From contig JABYQS010000006.1 of NCBI GenBank assembly GCA_022592435.1, forward strand, positions 461,870 through 525,869: a DNA stretch of 64,000 bases, read 5' to 3'. Position numbers and translations under genes: made by a program. The notes beneath the pieces were generated by a model, which was not told the DNA's origin, made no database searches, and saw only the letters and a program-made list of their open reading frames with translations. Of this stretch, positions 1 through 11,360 are shown in pieces; position 1 is the first letter of the stretch, and each line of letters begins with the position of its first letter. Source of the DNA: Cerioporus squamosus (Eukaryota > Basidiomycota > Agaricomycetes > Polyporales > Polyporaceae).

Positions 1-262
1 CATCTCGAGCAACCGCTGGCTAATGCTCAAGGTGTTCGGCGTGCTCATTGTCTTCGTGAGTGTTTGTCCCAGTTGTGGCTTCCGTGCAAGGCTCATCAAC
101 CCTGTTGCAGTTCCTCATCTTCATCCTGGTCTCATGATTTCGGCTGGACCGCCCTATGTTTACGCTCGGTTAATAGGACTATGGACTTCTAGGATTAGAG
201 CATCCGATATATCCTCGACAGCATGCAGAAACCGAACATCGAACAGGTCCGAGAATGCGGGC
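1..262. other. Window edge, no gene seen
   Basis: This short stretch lies downstream of the minus-strand RRM gene. It would hold that gene's 3' untranslated region. Long plus-strand frames that run from here into the neighbour are antisense shadows of its exons. No feature could be supported. Confidence 0.5.
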
Positions 263-1536
263 CTAACCTACAGGTATAGCGTTGACACCGGTGCCGAGCG
301 GTTTTGGCGGTCGTTTCCCCTTCTTGCTGCCTCTCTTTTTCCCTGCCGCGCCCTCTTCATCACCCGCCTCCGGTATCGACCACGTCCGCTGCTTGAGTGG
401 CACCTGCTCCACGCCCGAAGTTGTCGAGTAGCGTTGTGGTCGCTCTACCTGCACATCCTCTCGCACACCGCCAGCACCTTTTCCTCCCGTCTTCTTCCCC
501 GAAGGGCCCTTCGTCACTTGTTTTGTCTGATGCAAGGCGGGTCAGTTATGCACATTGCAAGCGAGATTCCAGTAGCTGGCGAGCGTACCCTTTGCTCGTG
601 AAGCTCCTTGTTGCGTTTCTTGACCTTTTCCAGACGTGCCTCGCTCTTACCGCCGCCTCCTGCTGTGAGCTCCACGTTGATCTTGCGTCCTTCCAGCTCT
701 GACTGGTGCAGCTTGAGGCCCTGCTGAAGGGCATTCCTGTGAGAGAACTCGACGAATGCGAACCCCTTCGACTTGGCGGTAGGTTTTGACGTCGCTGAGG
801 GCTTCGGGGTCATAAGCCGTACTGTTGGAGGGGGATCTGTAGTGGGCTGAGTGTGAGGAAGGGGAAGAGGGGGCGCGATGGTGTACATACCGCACTTCGC
901 GAAATGCTGTTCAACCGCCTCCTTCGTCGTGGTGTACTTCAGATTGCCTAAGGTGATGTCAGAATGCACAGGGGGAGAGACATACAATCGCGGCTCACCG
1001 ACGAAGAGGATATACCGCTGCTTCCGCGTCGCACTGTCCTTCTTGCCGCCGTCCTGATCCGCCTGTACCTCCTCCTCGCCGTCTACCGCTACCCCAGCAC
1101 CGTCCACACCCTTGCGCTTCTTCTGCGCCTGCTTCTGCGCGCCGCCTTCTTTCCTCTCGGCAGCGGCAGCGCCAGCCCCGTCGTCGTTGTCCTCCTCCTC
1201 CCCGCGTTTCCGCTTCTTCCCGCTCCCCTTGCCCTTGTCCTTGCCCGTGCCCTTCTCGTCACCGCCGTCCAGACCCCGCGCACCCTGCGCACCTCCCTTC
1301 TGCACGCCCGCCGCGCGTCCCGCCGTAGCTTCCAGAGGAGCAGGCTCCGCGTCCAGCCCCAGCTCAGCAAGATCCTGGTTCTCCGCGACAGGAACGTCGT
1401 TGTCCTCCAGGTCATCGTCATCTTCGAAGCTCGTTGCCTTGCCCTTGCCCTTGTCTTTGTCTTTGCCGCCTTTGCGCGAGCGGAAGGCGAGCGCCTTCTT
1501 TTGCTTCTTGGTGAGTTTCTGAGCGGACGAGCTCAT
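263..1536 (-). CDS. Nop6-like RRM RNA-binding protein
   Basis: Four exons, 1536-999, 947-891, 836-589 and 526-263, join to about 368 residues. All three introns are GT..AG and 51-62 nt. The N-terminal ~170 residues are Lys/Glu-rich and low-complexity, as in nucleolar proteins. One RRM follows at about 173-275: the RNP2-like ILFVGNL is split by intron 1, and RNP1 reads KGFAFVEF. The last exon carries a conserved-looking RYSTTSGVEQ / TWSIPE block and a basic tail. Similarity in kind to yeast Nop6, a factor of early 90S pre-ribosomes, suggests a role in small-subunit rRNA processing in the nucleolus; this is inference from architecture. The frame is intact through all joins. The start is the first ATG (MSSSAQKLTKKQKKALAFR). 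The minus strand reading without splicing stops shortly after the RRM, so the exon at 526-263 is easily missed. Confidence 0.82.
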
Positions 1537-2127
1537 GCTGGGGCGCGTGCTGAGGCGATGGTGTATAGGTGTACTGTCCTCGAGTTACTGCGGCACAGAG
1601 TGAAGAGATTGGGGTGGAGAGACGAGACGGATGCTGCAAGGCAAGGACTCCAGACGGTGAGAGGAGCAACGAGCGGCGTGATCGAGGAGCAAAACTTGCG
1701 CAGCCACAGCAAGTCAAGGTGCTGACATAAACATGAGTACGCGACTTGCACCCTCTTGCACCTCTTCAACTTACCCTTGACTCCGAGTCTCCGACTTGAC
1801 TCTTTGCATACAACGGCAGTTACAAACCGCATGATGGAAAGTTCCAAGAATCTCTACCAGAGATCCCAGGTGCCGAGGGACTCTACTTATGCGCGAGGTA
1901 CGAAGTTTGAGCGTCCGTGCCACGGCCTTCGACAGTGACGGATTGCTCTGCATCGTCATCGGTATCTTGTCTTGCAAGCTCTTGCTCTGCCTGGAACCTG
2001 CTATCACGGTGAAGGGGGTGGAAATGTGAGCTCTCTTTCTCCCCCGCAGCATTCGAAGACAACGCTATTGCCGACTCAGGATCTCACGGCAGGCGCGAAG
2101 GCACGGAGCTAACCTTCGCAGCATTCA
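1537..2127. other. Intergenic, divergent promoter region
   Basis: About 600 bp lie between the start of the minus-strand RRM gene and the plus-strand P450. The stretch presumably holds both promoters. No convincing reading frame with splice support was found; short frames here have no recognisable content. Confidence 0.5.
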
Positions 2128-2134
2128 TATATAA
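2128..2134 (+). promoter_or_regulatory. TATA box of first P450
   Basis: The sequence TATATAA lies about 65 nt upstream of the ATG at 2198, the usual distance for a fungal TATA-driven gene. The paralogue at 6481 has a TATAAAT about 50 nt upstream of its own ATG, which supports a shared promoter design. Confidence 0.55.
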
Positions 2135-2197
2135 TGCCTCGGTCACTTTGTCGCCACGACCTGACACCGACCCCTTGAAGCTATCTCACAACCAGCG

Positions 2198-4306
2198 ATG
2201 GACGGTCTAGCAGTAACCTGTACGTGTTTGGCCCTACTTGCGGCTCAGCTGTTTGTGAGTGGTACTTCAACCCGGTATGTGTATCGCGTAGCCTCGTAGC
2301 CCCAAGCTGATATACGTGTGCCGTTGTGTCGCCCACCGACAGCTTCGGCATGTTCCCACTGCGGGCGGACCATCTATCCCGCTGTTATCCTACATCGCCG
2401 CTTATTCGTATGCGCGCCATCCCGAAGAAGTGCTGCAGGAAGGGTACGACAAGGTGCGATGAGCTCCGGTATGACCGTGGAGGTGAGGATGATGACCTGT
2501 GACAGTACCACGGGTCGCCCTTCAAAGTCGCGCTGCCGCATCGTTGGATGGGGTCCCAATGGAGTAGAAGACATCAGGCGGCGGCCCGACAACGACCTCT
2601 CCCTCATAGGTGGATTCAACGAGGTTGGTTCTGCAACGGCGATGCACTCACAGTTCACTAATTGTGGCTTTCTGGTACGCAGATTCTGCAGACGGAGCAC
2701 ATCATGGGGAAGGAAGTCAACGAAAATCGGTGGCATGTTGATGTGGTCAAGACGTCGCTCACACAGAACCTTCCTTCCATCCTCCCTGGACTTCTGGACG
2801 AGCTCCCGTTGGCTGTGGAGGACAACATCCGCTGTGAAGACGGTAATGATGGTTCCCTGAGGTCCCAAGCAGAGGTTTAACAACAGGGATGATCTTGCAG
2901 GTTGGACAGCGATAAACGTCTTGCCTGCCGTGGTCAACATCGTTGCGCGTCTCAGCAGTCGCGTCTTCGTCGGGTTGCCTCTTTGTCAGTACAATCTCGC
3001 ACAATAGTACAACTATTCTCACATAGTCATATGCAGGTCGTGCTCCATCTTATCTTCGACTCGCTATCCGCTTTACCTCGGCGAGGTTGAAAGATGCAAA
3101 CACCCTCAAACTTATACCGCCTGTACTCCGCCCGTATGTTCCGGATTCTAGCAGGACGGGAGTATCGCTCACCCAATCGTCAGCATCGCGGCGTGCTTCG
3201 TCAATAACACACGGTCCGCTCTGGTTGAGGCAAGAGCGTATATCGAACCAATGATACGAGCACGCAGAGCGGAAATGGAGCGTCTCGGCAAGGACTGGCA
3301 GGACAGACCAGTGTGTACTCCCCATGCCGTCGTCCCGCTTGGAATCAATGCCCTTGTTGACGACGGAACCACAGAACGATCTCCTTCAGTGGTGCATAGA
3401 AGAAGCTTCCAAGAGCCACACCTCTGACGAACTTGAAGCTGTGCCGCCGAGGCTCTTCCTCATCAATTTCGGGGCCATCCACACGTCTTCGATGGTATTG
3501 CCTTGCCTCATAGTCACTTCGCGCAGTACTCACCGAGATCTGTAGAGCATGACGAATGCCCTCTACGATCTGGCGGCATTCCCTGAGTACATTGCTCCCC
3601 TTCGAACCGAAGTGGAAGAAGTCGTCACAGCGGACGGTTGGACAAAGGTCGCCATCGACAAGATGTGGAAGGTCGACAGCTTCTTGCGCGAGTCTCAACG
3701 CTCGAAAATCGTGGCCCGTGGTAAGTGCCTACTTCTGTGCCGCTGCTACACACATTCTGAAACGACGTACGTTCACAGTTGCGCTGAACCGCCTCACAAC
3801 ACGGGATCTCACGCTGAATGACGGCACGTTCATCCCGAAGGGAACCCTCATTGCTACTGCTGCAGCTCCGGCACATCGCGACAACAGGTACTACCCCAAC
3901 GCAGACGTCTTCGACCCGTTCCGGTTTTCGCGCGTTCGTGAAGACACGGGAGCCAGTGCGACACAGGCGTTCACGCACACTTCTGCCAAGTGGTTCGCCT
4001 TCGGGCATGGCAAACACGCTTGGTAGGCTGTGCGGTTCTACCGACTTCATATGCGTTAGTTTTGATGACTTTGTCACAACGCACAGCCCAGGACGGTTCT
4101 TCGCTGCCGACGAACTCAAAGCGCTCCTTGCGTACATCGTCCTGAACTACGACATCAAAGCCGATGGCACCCCCGACGGATCGGCGACGAGTACAGCGCA
4201 TACTGGCAGCAAGACGCGGGTTGTCATGGGCAAGGTACTGGTCAGGAAGCGCAAGGCCGATACGGAGGGCTCTCAATCCGGATCGTCTACGCACCTGAAC
4301 CTCTAG
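2198..4306 (+). pseudogene. Cytochrome P450, CYP512/CYP5150-like, copy 1, broken
   Basis: Eleven exons align one-to-one with the two copies downstream: 2198-2254 (or 2274), 2343-2453, 2506-2623, 2683-2842, 2901-2984, 3037-3133, 3184-3310, 3375-3494, 3546-3720, 3779-4022 and 4087-4306. The N-terminal hydrophobic anchor is followed by a PTAGGPS turn. The heme motif FGHGKHACPGRFFA is restored by splicing inside the Cys codon. The family oxidises lipophilic substrates at the ER membrane with a P450 reductase; the resemblance is to ent-kaurene-oxidase-like basidiomycete P450s. Exon 3 is 118 nt where both paralogues have 129, an 11-nt deletion that shifts the frame and leads to early stops. Exon 1 is one base short relative to its paralogues. 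Exons 4-11 are open and in phase, so the damage looks recent or allelic. Confidence 0.75.
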
Positions 4307-4674
4307 TCTAGTGGCAGGCAGGTGCGTCGCGCTCTATGACGGACAGGAGGCGCTAGGCGAGTTTATCTGACTTCCGAGCAGCTTATTGAAGGGCGTGTAA
4401 GGATATATCATGTCTCGATGGCGACTAGATCTATGAAATCTAGCGGAAGCTTCTGTTGGAGGAGGAGGAGGAGGAGGAGGAGGAGGAGGGGTACTATCTC
4501 AACTTGAAGCTCGGTAGACTGATAAGGTACAGCCGTCTACCTTGAAACCTACTCAGATGGCGTCCTAACAGACGGGTTCTTCCAGCGCAGCCTGAGCGAT
4601 GCGAGTACAAAAGTACAATATCGTGCCGAGCTGCCACACCTATGTACGACAGGAATAGCGTCTCATCTCAGGTA
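4307..4674. other. Intergenic after P450 copy 1
   Basis: Noncoding stretch with the 3' end of P450 copy 1 and a GGA microsatellite. No frame with splice support was seen. Confidence 0.5.
4458..4490 (+). repeat. (GGA)11 microsatellite
   Basis: Eleven uninterrupted GGA units sit about 150 bp after the stop of the first P450. This is a purine-only tract on the plus strand. Its length is likely polymorphic. It is not inside a recognised reading frame. Confidence 0.95.
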
Positions 4675-5860
4675 CTAGTTCTCTAGTCTAAGTGCTAACA
4701 TGGGGGTACTATTGCAGAGTTGGAAGACCGCGTGTACAAACTCTGCGAAGGGAAGCAAGAGTTCGTCGCAATTAAGGAGGTTGAGCAACCTCCAGTCATC
4801 CCAGCGCTGGCGCAGTCGCTTGCACACGGGGGAGAGCCCATCAGCAGTCTGATAGAATCGGTCCCGGAGCGCGCGAACGCATGGAGCTGCACATGAGAGG
4901 AGCACATGTGGCTCGTCCTCGACGGGCCCGCGGCGCGACAGAAGCGGCAGACCCCCATCTTCCGAGGAACTGCCTCGTCGCCGCTAAGTCTCCAGAGCAC
5001 CTCCACTGCCAGCGGATGCTCGGAACAGGTGAGGCGCACCAGCCCTCCATGCAGCCGAGTACTAGGGAGAGAGAGAGGTAGGCCCGCTGAGCACAGAGAG
5101 TCGCGACGGAGGACGGTGGGTAAGTCGAGCGCGGAACACCGAGAGCCGCTCGAAATGGAGGATTAATGCATGCGACAAGGTGTCGTACAGCGACCGCTAA
5201 AGCTGCGCCACCAAGTCGACGGTGGGGAACTGGTATAGAGCAAGCATGTGGACGGGCGCCGGCAGGATTGCAAGGTAGAGATCCGACCACCCGGATGGAG
5301 CCGGGCCCCCGCGTGTGGGCGAGGCAGTCGCAAGCGCGAAGCTGTCCTGGAAAGCCGCGAAGAGGAGCTCCGGGCCATCGGTGAGCATGTAGAGGATGTT
5401 TGTACTTGGTAAGTACCTGGAGCACCGCTGTCTCTAAGGACTACTTACGGAGTGGAGCCGAAGCGCACGACTGTGCAATCGGAGCGCAGGGCTGCCGATG
5501 TGGAGGCAGTAGGCGTGGACGTGGACGAGCGGGGGCCCGCAGTATGAGTCGAGGTGGACGGGTGGCCGCTGTTCGATGATGTAGACGCCGCCGTGTTGTT
5601 CTCCACCTACGCACGCTTGGACGTGCGGGCAGGGGAGGAGCGCGCCGTCGAGCCACGGCCTTGTACGGGGGCCGTTACAGGGGAGTGATCGACCAACGGA
5701 GACGGGCCACCCGTAGCTGGCGCGGCTAGAGGCGGAAGGGCAACACCGGGCGTGCGGGTGGTCTGCAGTTCGCGGAGGACGTCGTCGAGAGCAGTGCGCA
5801 TGCCCGTCAGCCAGCGAAGTCACGGAGCGGACCAAGTCGCCTCGGACATGGTCGTCGACC
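4675..5860 (-). other. GC-rich stretch with unassigned minus-strand coding potential
   Basis: The stretch is GC-richer than the flanking DNA and has several coherent minus-strand pieces. One runs 5801-5607 and starts MRTALDDVLRELQTTRTPGV. One runs 5388-5197 and contains YLAILPAPVHMLALYQFPTV. One near 4850-4680 contains RLRQRWDDWRLLNLLNC. Consensus-like donors (GTAAGT) and acceptors lie between them. I could not join them into one open frame; the first piece needs a base change upstream and has an in-frame TAG before its Ser/Thr-rich continuation. I do not recognise the product. It may be a decayed gene or a fast-evolving lineage-specific one. Confidence 0.25.
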
Positions 5861-6426
5861 CTGTCAGTCTGCAGTCATCACAAGGGAGAAGGGACAAACC
5901 GAGCAGTAAGCCGATATCGGAGCAGTCGTGGCTTGAACCAGCGGTGGTTCAAACGTTCATCTTCGCAACCACCCTGGATTTCGTGCTTGAGCGCAACTTG
6001 AGCGACTCGGAGCGAACGCTTGCGCGCAGTGCAGCGCCCGCGACGTTTCTGTGTGCGGACGGGCGCATTATGCCTCATCCATTTGCCTCTATACCACGAC
6101 GATACCGTACTAGACAAACGGAAAACTCTGCTTTATTCTGTTATCTCTTACACCGAGTCGACCCCGCTCCGATAGTCAGTGTCATCATCTCTTCGTGTCC
6201 GTGTCATGCTAAGTTTGTGTTCGAACTTAGAGCATGCACGCTTAAGGCATGCGGTTTCCCAGCGAGCCCCGAGTTCTGCTAGAGTCCTGCCTCCTAGTGA
6301 GACCGCCCCGCGCATAACGGTATATGTGAACCTTCACTTCCTTGTCTGAATGTTGTCCAAAGGCACCTGACTCGGAAGTTTGTCACAGAAGCGACGGACT
6401 GAAGGTTGCAACCTTGACGGCACTTG
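5861..6426. other. Intergenic upstream of P450 copy 2
   Basis: No coding exon with splice support was seen. The distal part should contain the promoter of the P450 at 6481. Confidence 0.45.
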
Positions 6427-6433
6427 TATAAAT
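6427..6433 (+). promoter_or_regulatory. TATA box of second P450
   Basis: TATAAAT lies about 48 nt upstream of the ATG at 6481 and has the same relation to the gene as the TATA motif of copy 1. Confidence 0.55.
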
Positions 6434-6480
6434 GGCCCCTTCAGTCGCCCTTGCTGGACACAATCCCCATACTATTGGCG

Positions 6481-8615
6481 ATGGACGGCCCAACGATCGC
6501 CTATGCATGTCTGGTCCTCTTGATGGCACGCATATTCGTCAAGTGGTACTCTGACCCGGTATGTCACGGTGTAGTGCCATAACCTCTGGAACCTGCATGA
6601 CAATACTGATGCGCGTCCATCCAGCTCCGCCGTGTACCTACTGTAGGCGGGCCATCCGCCCCGCTCTTATCTTACCTTTCGGCGGTGATTTCGCGCGCCG
6701 GCCGAACGTCGTCTTGCAGGAAGGGTACGAGAAGGTGCGATAATTCTGGCATGCGTGTATCTAGGCTCCTCCTGCTCACGTCTCTGTAGTACCACGGTTC
6801 GGCTTTCAAGGTTGCGCTGCCTCATCGTTGGCTGGTCGTGATTTCGGGTCTCGACGGGGTAGAAGACATCAGACGGCGGCCTGACAGCGATCTCTCTATA
6901 TCATCTGCGAGTAATGAGGTCGGTTCTGTCCTGTGGTTGTCTTCAATCGTTGACTTACTCCTCTCGCTGCTCGTGTTACAGCAGCTTCAAAGGAAATCTA
7001 TGTTGGGAATCGATTCCCATGAGGCTCGGTGGCATGTCGACGTCATCAAGACGACCTTCACACGTAGTCTTCCCTCCATTCTTCCTGACCTTCTGGACGA
7101 GCTCCCATCAACCGTGCAGGGCAGCATTCCATGCGCAAGTGGTAATTGTATATCGTCAACATCGCGGAGAAGTGTCACTGAGCAGCCACGGCTTTGCAGG
7201 ATGGACAGCTGTGAACGTCCAACCCGCAGCACAAAACATCATCGCGCAGTTAAGTAGTCATGCCTTTGTAGGGCCGCCTCTGAGTAAGCTCGTTCCTCGT
7301 ACAAGGATGTCACGAGACTCATGCGAGCCTTTACAGGTAGCTCTGGAGCATACTTGGACCTTGCGATCCGCTTCTCCTTGGCCAGGATGAAAGAAGCGAA
7401 TAGAATGAAAGCCATCCCTCAAGTATTGCGACCGTACGTCGCCTCGTCCTCACCGAACTGCGACGTGTATACTGAGTAACCCAAAGGATTGCTGCTCGCA
7501 TTGTTAATAAGAGCCATTCCGCCTTGCTCGAGGGATTGGCCTACCTTGAGCCGATGGTACGAGCACGAAGGGCTGCCATGGACCAATTCGGGAACGATTG
7601 GCGCGACAGACCGGTGCGTACATTCTCCTCACAGTCACATTGAGCCGTTGGAACCAGGATCCTTTACTGACGACGGGGACTTCAGAATGATCTTCTTCAG
7701 TCTTACATAGATGAAGCTAGCGAGAGAAACGTGTCGGACCGACGAGTGGCAGAGAAACTGTTCCTCACCAACTTCGCCTCCATTCACACCTCTTCAACGG
7801 TACGGTCCTGTCCTTCAGCACGCTTACTCAGCGCAGCACTTACTGGGAACTTTCCATGTTCATCTGCAGAGCATGGCGAATGTTCTGTGCGACCTGGCAG
7901 CCTTTCCCGAATTCATCGCCCCCCTTCGAGCTGAGGTGGAAGAAGTCATCGCAGCGGAAGGTTGGACGAAGGCTGCCATCGACAAGATGTGGAAGGTCGA
8001 CAGTCTCCTTCGCGAATCACAACGTTTACACACTGTGGTCCCTCGTGAGTACATACAATCGCACCGCTGTTTCCTGCATCCAACTCACAGCTGTCAAACA
8101 ACTTGTGTTCATAGTCGCGCTGACACGGATGACCATCCGGGACATGACATTGGTCGACGGCACCTTCGTCCCAAAGGGAACCCTCATCGCTGTGGCTTCT
8201 TCTCCTGCCCATCGCGACGAGAAACTTTACCCCGATGCTGATGTCTTTGACCCCTTCCGATTCTCGCGCGCTTGTGAAGAGACAGGAGTCAGTGCGGCGC
8301 AGGCGTTCACCCACACCTCTGCTAAATGGCTTGCCTTCGGCCATGGCAAGCATGCTTGGTACGCTGCCTGATTCTTTCAAGTTGAAATAAGCTCTCAATA
8401 TTCACGCCGTCGCATGCAGTCCAGGGCGGTTCTTCGCGGCCGACGAACTCAAGGGGCTCATAGCGTACATCGTCTTGAACTACGACATCAAAGCCGATGA
8501 TATCGACGGTGCCTCGGGCCGGTCTGCGAGGAGTCCTGCGTTCGGAAGCACGGGAACGGCGATTACGAGCGGCAAGATCATGGTTAGGAAGCGCAAGAGC
8601 GACTCGGTGGCTTGA
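6481..8615 (+). CDS. Cytochrome P450, CYP512/CYP5150-like, copy 2, one-base frame break
   Basis: Eleven exons: 6481-6558, 6625-6734, 6790-6918, 6982-7141, 7200-7283, 7337-7433, 7487-7613, 7686-7799, 7870-8044, 8115-8358 and 8420-8615. The N-terminal anchor reads MDGPTIAYACLVLLMARIF. Exon 8 ends FASIHTSST, an I-helix-like segment. The heme loop FGHGKHACPGRFFA has its Cys codon split by the last intron. A C-terminal LVRKRK-like end closes the protein. Exon 2 is 110 nt where copies 1 and 3 have 111, so the frame is lost before the residues equivalent to VLQEGYEK. Every other exon is open and in phase. This is either a pseudogene by one deletion or an assembly indel. It sits head-to-tail between its paralogues, a typical tandem array. 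Substrate cannot be inferred; relatives in polypores hydroxylate triterpenoids. Confidence 0.75.
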
Positions 8616-8958
8616 AGGCAGAGGAAGATTAGAGGGAAGACCCGCAATTCTGCAATGAAGCGGAAGGTCATTTGTTCACCGTTCTCGAGCGATAGGAGCG
8701 TGGCGCACCTGTGTCTTATACTAGAGTTCACGAGTCGTCTTCAGTGCGACGGCGTGAGAGGGATGCATGGCCAATATCGGTGCGTCGCTTCGATGTTCAC
8801 ATGGGTACATTCCCGGGATGACCGCGGTCGCACACATGCGAGTCTCAGTCGCTGCGGTGTCACTGTCAGTGTAAAGTTCAAACCCTGATGACCGCGCGTA
8901 TAACTAGCGTGATGGGTAGCTGAGCACCCCGCTGTCGATGCCGTGAAGCTCTCATGCC

Positions 8959-11023
8959 ATGCCTGACCTACAGATTTTCGTGTATACTTGCCTTGGCGCA
9001 ACGTTGGCCATCTATTTCTTGAGATGGGTCCGCGACCCGGTATGTCATCGCTGTATATTACGGTTCAAGAGAGCGCTGCTGACAAGCTGAGATCTAGCTC
9101 CGCACTATACCAACAGTCGGCGGCTCTTCCTTACCCTTTCTATCCCTCCTGGGTGCTGTGAACTTCATGTGCCGCACGGACGCGGTCCTAGAAGAAGGAT
9201 ACAAGAAAGTATGTGTGAGTCGCTATGTCGAACGTGTGATTGTGCTCAGTTCAGTCAGTATCCCAGGGGCGCGTTCAAGGTGGCATTGCTCGACGCATGG
9301 GTGGTCTTCGTGTCTAGTCAGGAAGCAGGGGAAGATGTTGGGCGGCGGCCGGAGAGCGAACTATCCGTGCATCAGAGCACGAAAGAGGCACGTTTCATGG
9401 GATTTTGTACTTTCTGCGCCGCATCACTCTGACAGACACCAGCTTTTCCAAACTGCTTACACAGTGGGGCGGGAGGTTAACAACGATTCGTGGCACGTCG
9501 AGATCATACGTTCGAAGTTCGCGAGGGACCTGTCTTCCATAGATCTCGACTTGGTCGATGAGCTACCACTTGCCGTAGGCGAGTACTTCGAAGCCGACGA
9601 GGGTAAGAGAACTCTCGATGTATCTGTGCGTGCATCCAGTTAACCTTACTACCACCTTCCTAGGCGCATTCAACGGGAATATCAAAGCTGCGGTCAAAAG
9701 CTCGCCACACGCCTCAGCGGCCGCGTTTGTGTCGGCATTCCCACATGTGGGATTGATGATTCTTTGTCGGGCTCGTCGCTGACATGCATAGTCAGGTCGA
9801 TCTCCAGAATACTCGGCTCTTGTAATCAGGTCCAGCGATACTATCATGAGGGATGCGTTCCTTATCAAACTATTCCCTGACTTCCTCAAGCCGTACGTTT
9901 GTCGGCATAATCCTCGGCCTTTTCATTGACATACTCCGAAGGATGGTGGCACACCTCGCGACCACCACACGATCGGACATGCTGACTGCAGCAGCGCACA
10001 TTGAAAAGATATACCGAAGGCGCAAAGAACAGTCGAAGACCGACGCGCAGGAGAACGTGCAGCCTGTGAGTGACCTCTGATGACTTCGTCGCAGCGTTGA
10101 CCTCTGACGCATCTCCAGAACGACGTAATACAATGGCTTATAGACGGAGCTCCGTCAAGGGCCTCGGATAAAGACATCATCCACAGAGTCCTTGCAACAC
10201 ACATCACGGCCATCCACACCTCGTCGACTGTACGCACCTAGCCCATGTCTCCTTGCGACTATCCAGCGTGCTCACCTGTGCGTTGACCAGGTCATCACGC
10301 AGGCACTGAGCGATCTCGCATCTTACCCGGAACACGCAGAGGTTGTCTGCGCGGAGGTTGAAGCTGTCGTTGCCGCAGATGGCTGGACGAAGACGGCCAT
10401 AGACAAGATGCGAAAGCTAGACAGCTTCCTCAAAGAGTCGCAGCGCTGTAACTGCGTGGTACCCTGTGCGACTCCAGCCAATTATCCCAAACACCTTCCT
10501 TCTCGCTCATACAGTTTTCGCTATCTGTATTTAGTCATATCGCTCCGCAAGGCCATGGACGACCTGACACTCGCCGACGGGACGTTCCTACCTAAGGGAA
10601 CGCTGGTCGCCGCGGTCGCCTCTCCCATCCACCACGACGACACGATCTACCCGGACCCAGACACCTTCGATCCATTCCGCTTCTCGCGTGCGTTCGACGT
10701 TGGAGGACCAAACGCGACGCAACGGTTCACGCACACTTCGGGTAAATGGCTCACCTTTGGTTACGGGAGGCACGCATGGTATGTCCGCCGTTATTGGTAT
10801 TCTCTAATACAATGCTCAGCACAGTTATGTCCCACACAGTCCCGGTCGCTTCTTCGCCGCGGACATGGTGAAGGCGGTGGTTGCACACATGCTATTGAAC
10901 TACGGCATCAAGGTCGAGGAGGACACAAAGGGTACGAGGGGCGGCTTTAAGTTCGATTTCATGCCGGTAGCGAAGTTGGAAGGCAAGGTGGTACTCGAAA
11001 GGCGTAAGGAGGCGACTTGTTGA
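8959..11023 (+). CDS. Cytochrome P450, CYP512/CYP5150-like, copy 3, one-base frame break
   Basis: Eleven exons: 8959-9039, 9098-9208, 9259-9387, 9443-9602, 9664-9746, 9796-9892, 9942-10065, 10119-10229, 10291-10465, 10535-10778 and 10840-11023. Exons 4, 6, 9 and 10 have exactly the same lengths as in copies 1 and 2 (160, 97, 175 and 244 nt). The N-terminal anchor is MPDLQIFVYTCLGATLAIYF. The heme motif is FGYGRHACPGRFFA. Exon 5 is 83 nt instead of 84; the loss falls at or near an AAAA run at about 9695-9700 and shifts the frame. Intron 3 begins GC instead of GT (GCACGT at 9388). The protein is more divergent than copies 1 and 2, so it is probably the older duplicate. The second of two overlapping ATGs was chosen because it is in frame with the anchor. 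Confidence 0.72.
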
Positions 11024-11360
11024 CGAGAAGACGAGTAATCACCATCTCGGAGGACTGTCATTCTCGCTTGCACTGATCTTGGTCCCAACCAGCCGATGTC
11101 AATACTTTGTTCCCAGCGCGCTGGCGCGAGACCTAGTGTTGCGCCTGAAACTCAGAGCGACTGGGGAGTGCGCGGCGTCACGAGCAAGATTAATCGTGGA
11201 TTGTCCACGGAGAAGCGCAGAGGCAGGTAGATTACACTGGACCAAGAGATACACAGATGAGAGCGAACATGAGAGCATACATCGTAACTGCAACAGACGA
11301 TGAGCGGAACCGTCAAGCTAATAGACAGGTAGTCGGACTCGCCATGTAATATGACACATA
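11024..11360. other. Short intergenic between convergent genes
   Basis: About 340 bp separate the 3' ends of the third P450 (+) and the ING gene (-). It should carry both terminators. Nothing else was seen. Confidence 0.5.

Noticed and set aside
964..1725. Plus-strand frame of about 253 codons over the RRM gene
   Set aside because: Antisense shadow of the Lys/Glu-rich exon 1 of the Nop6-like gene (reads as Leu/Arg/Ala repeats).
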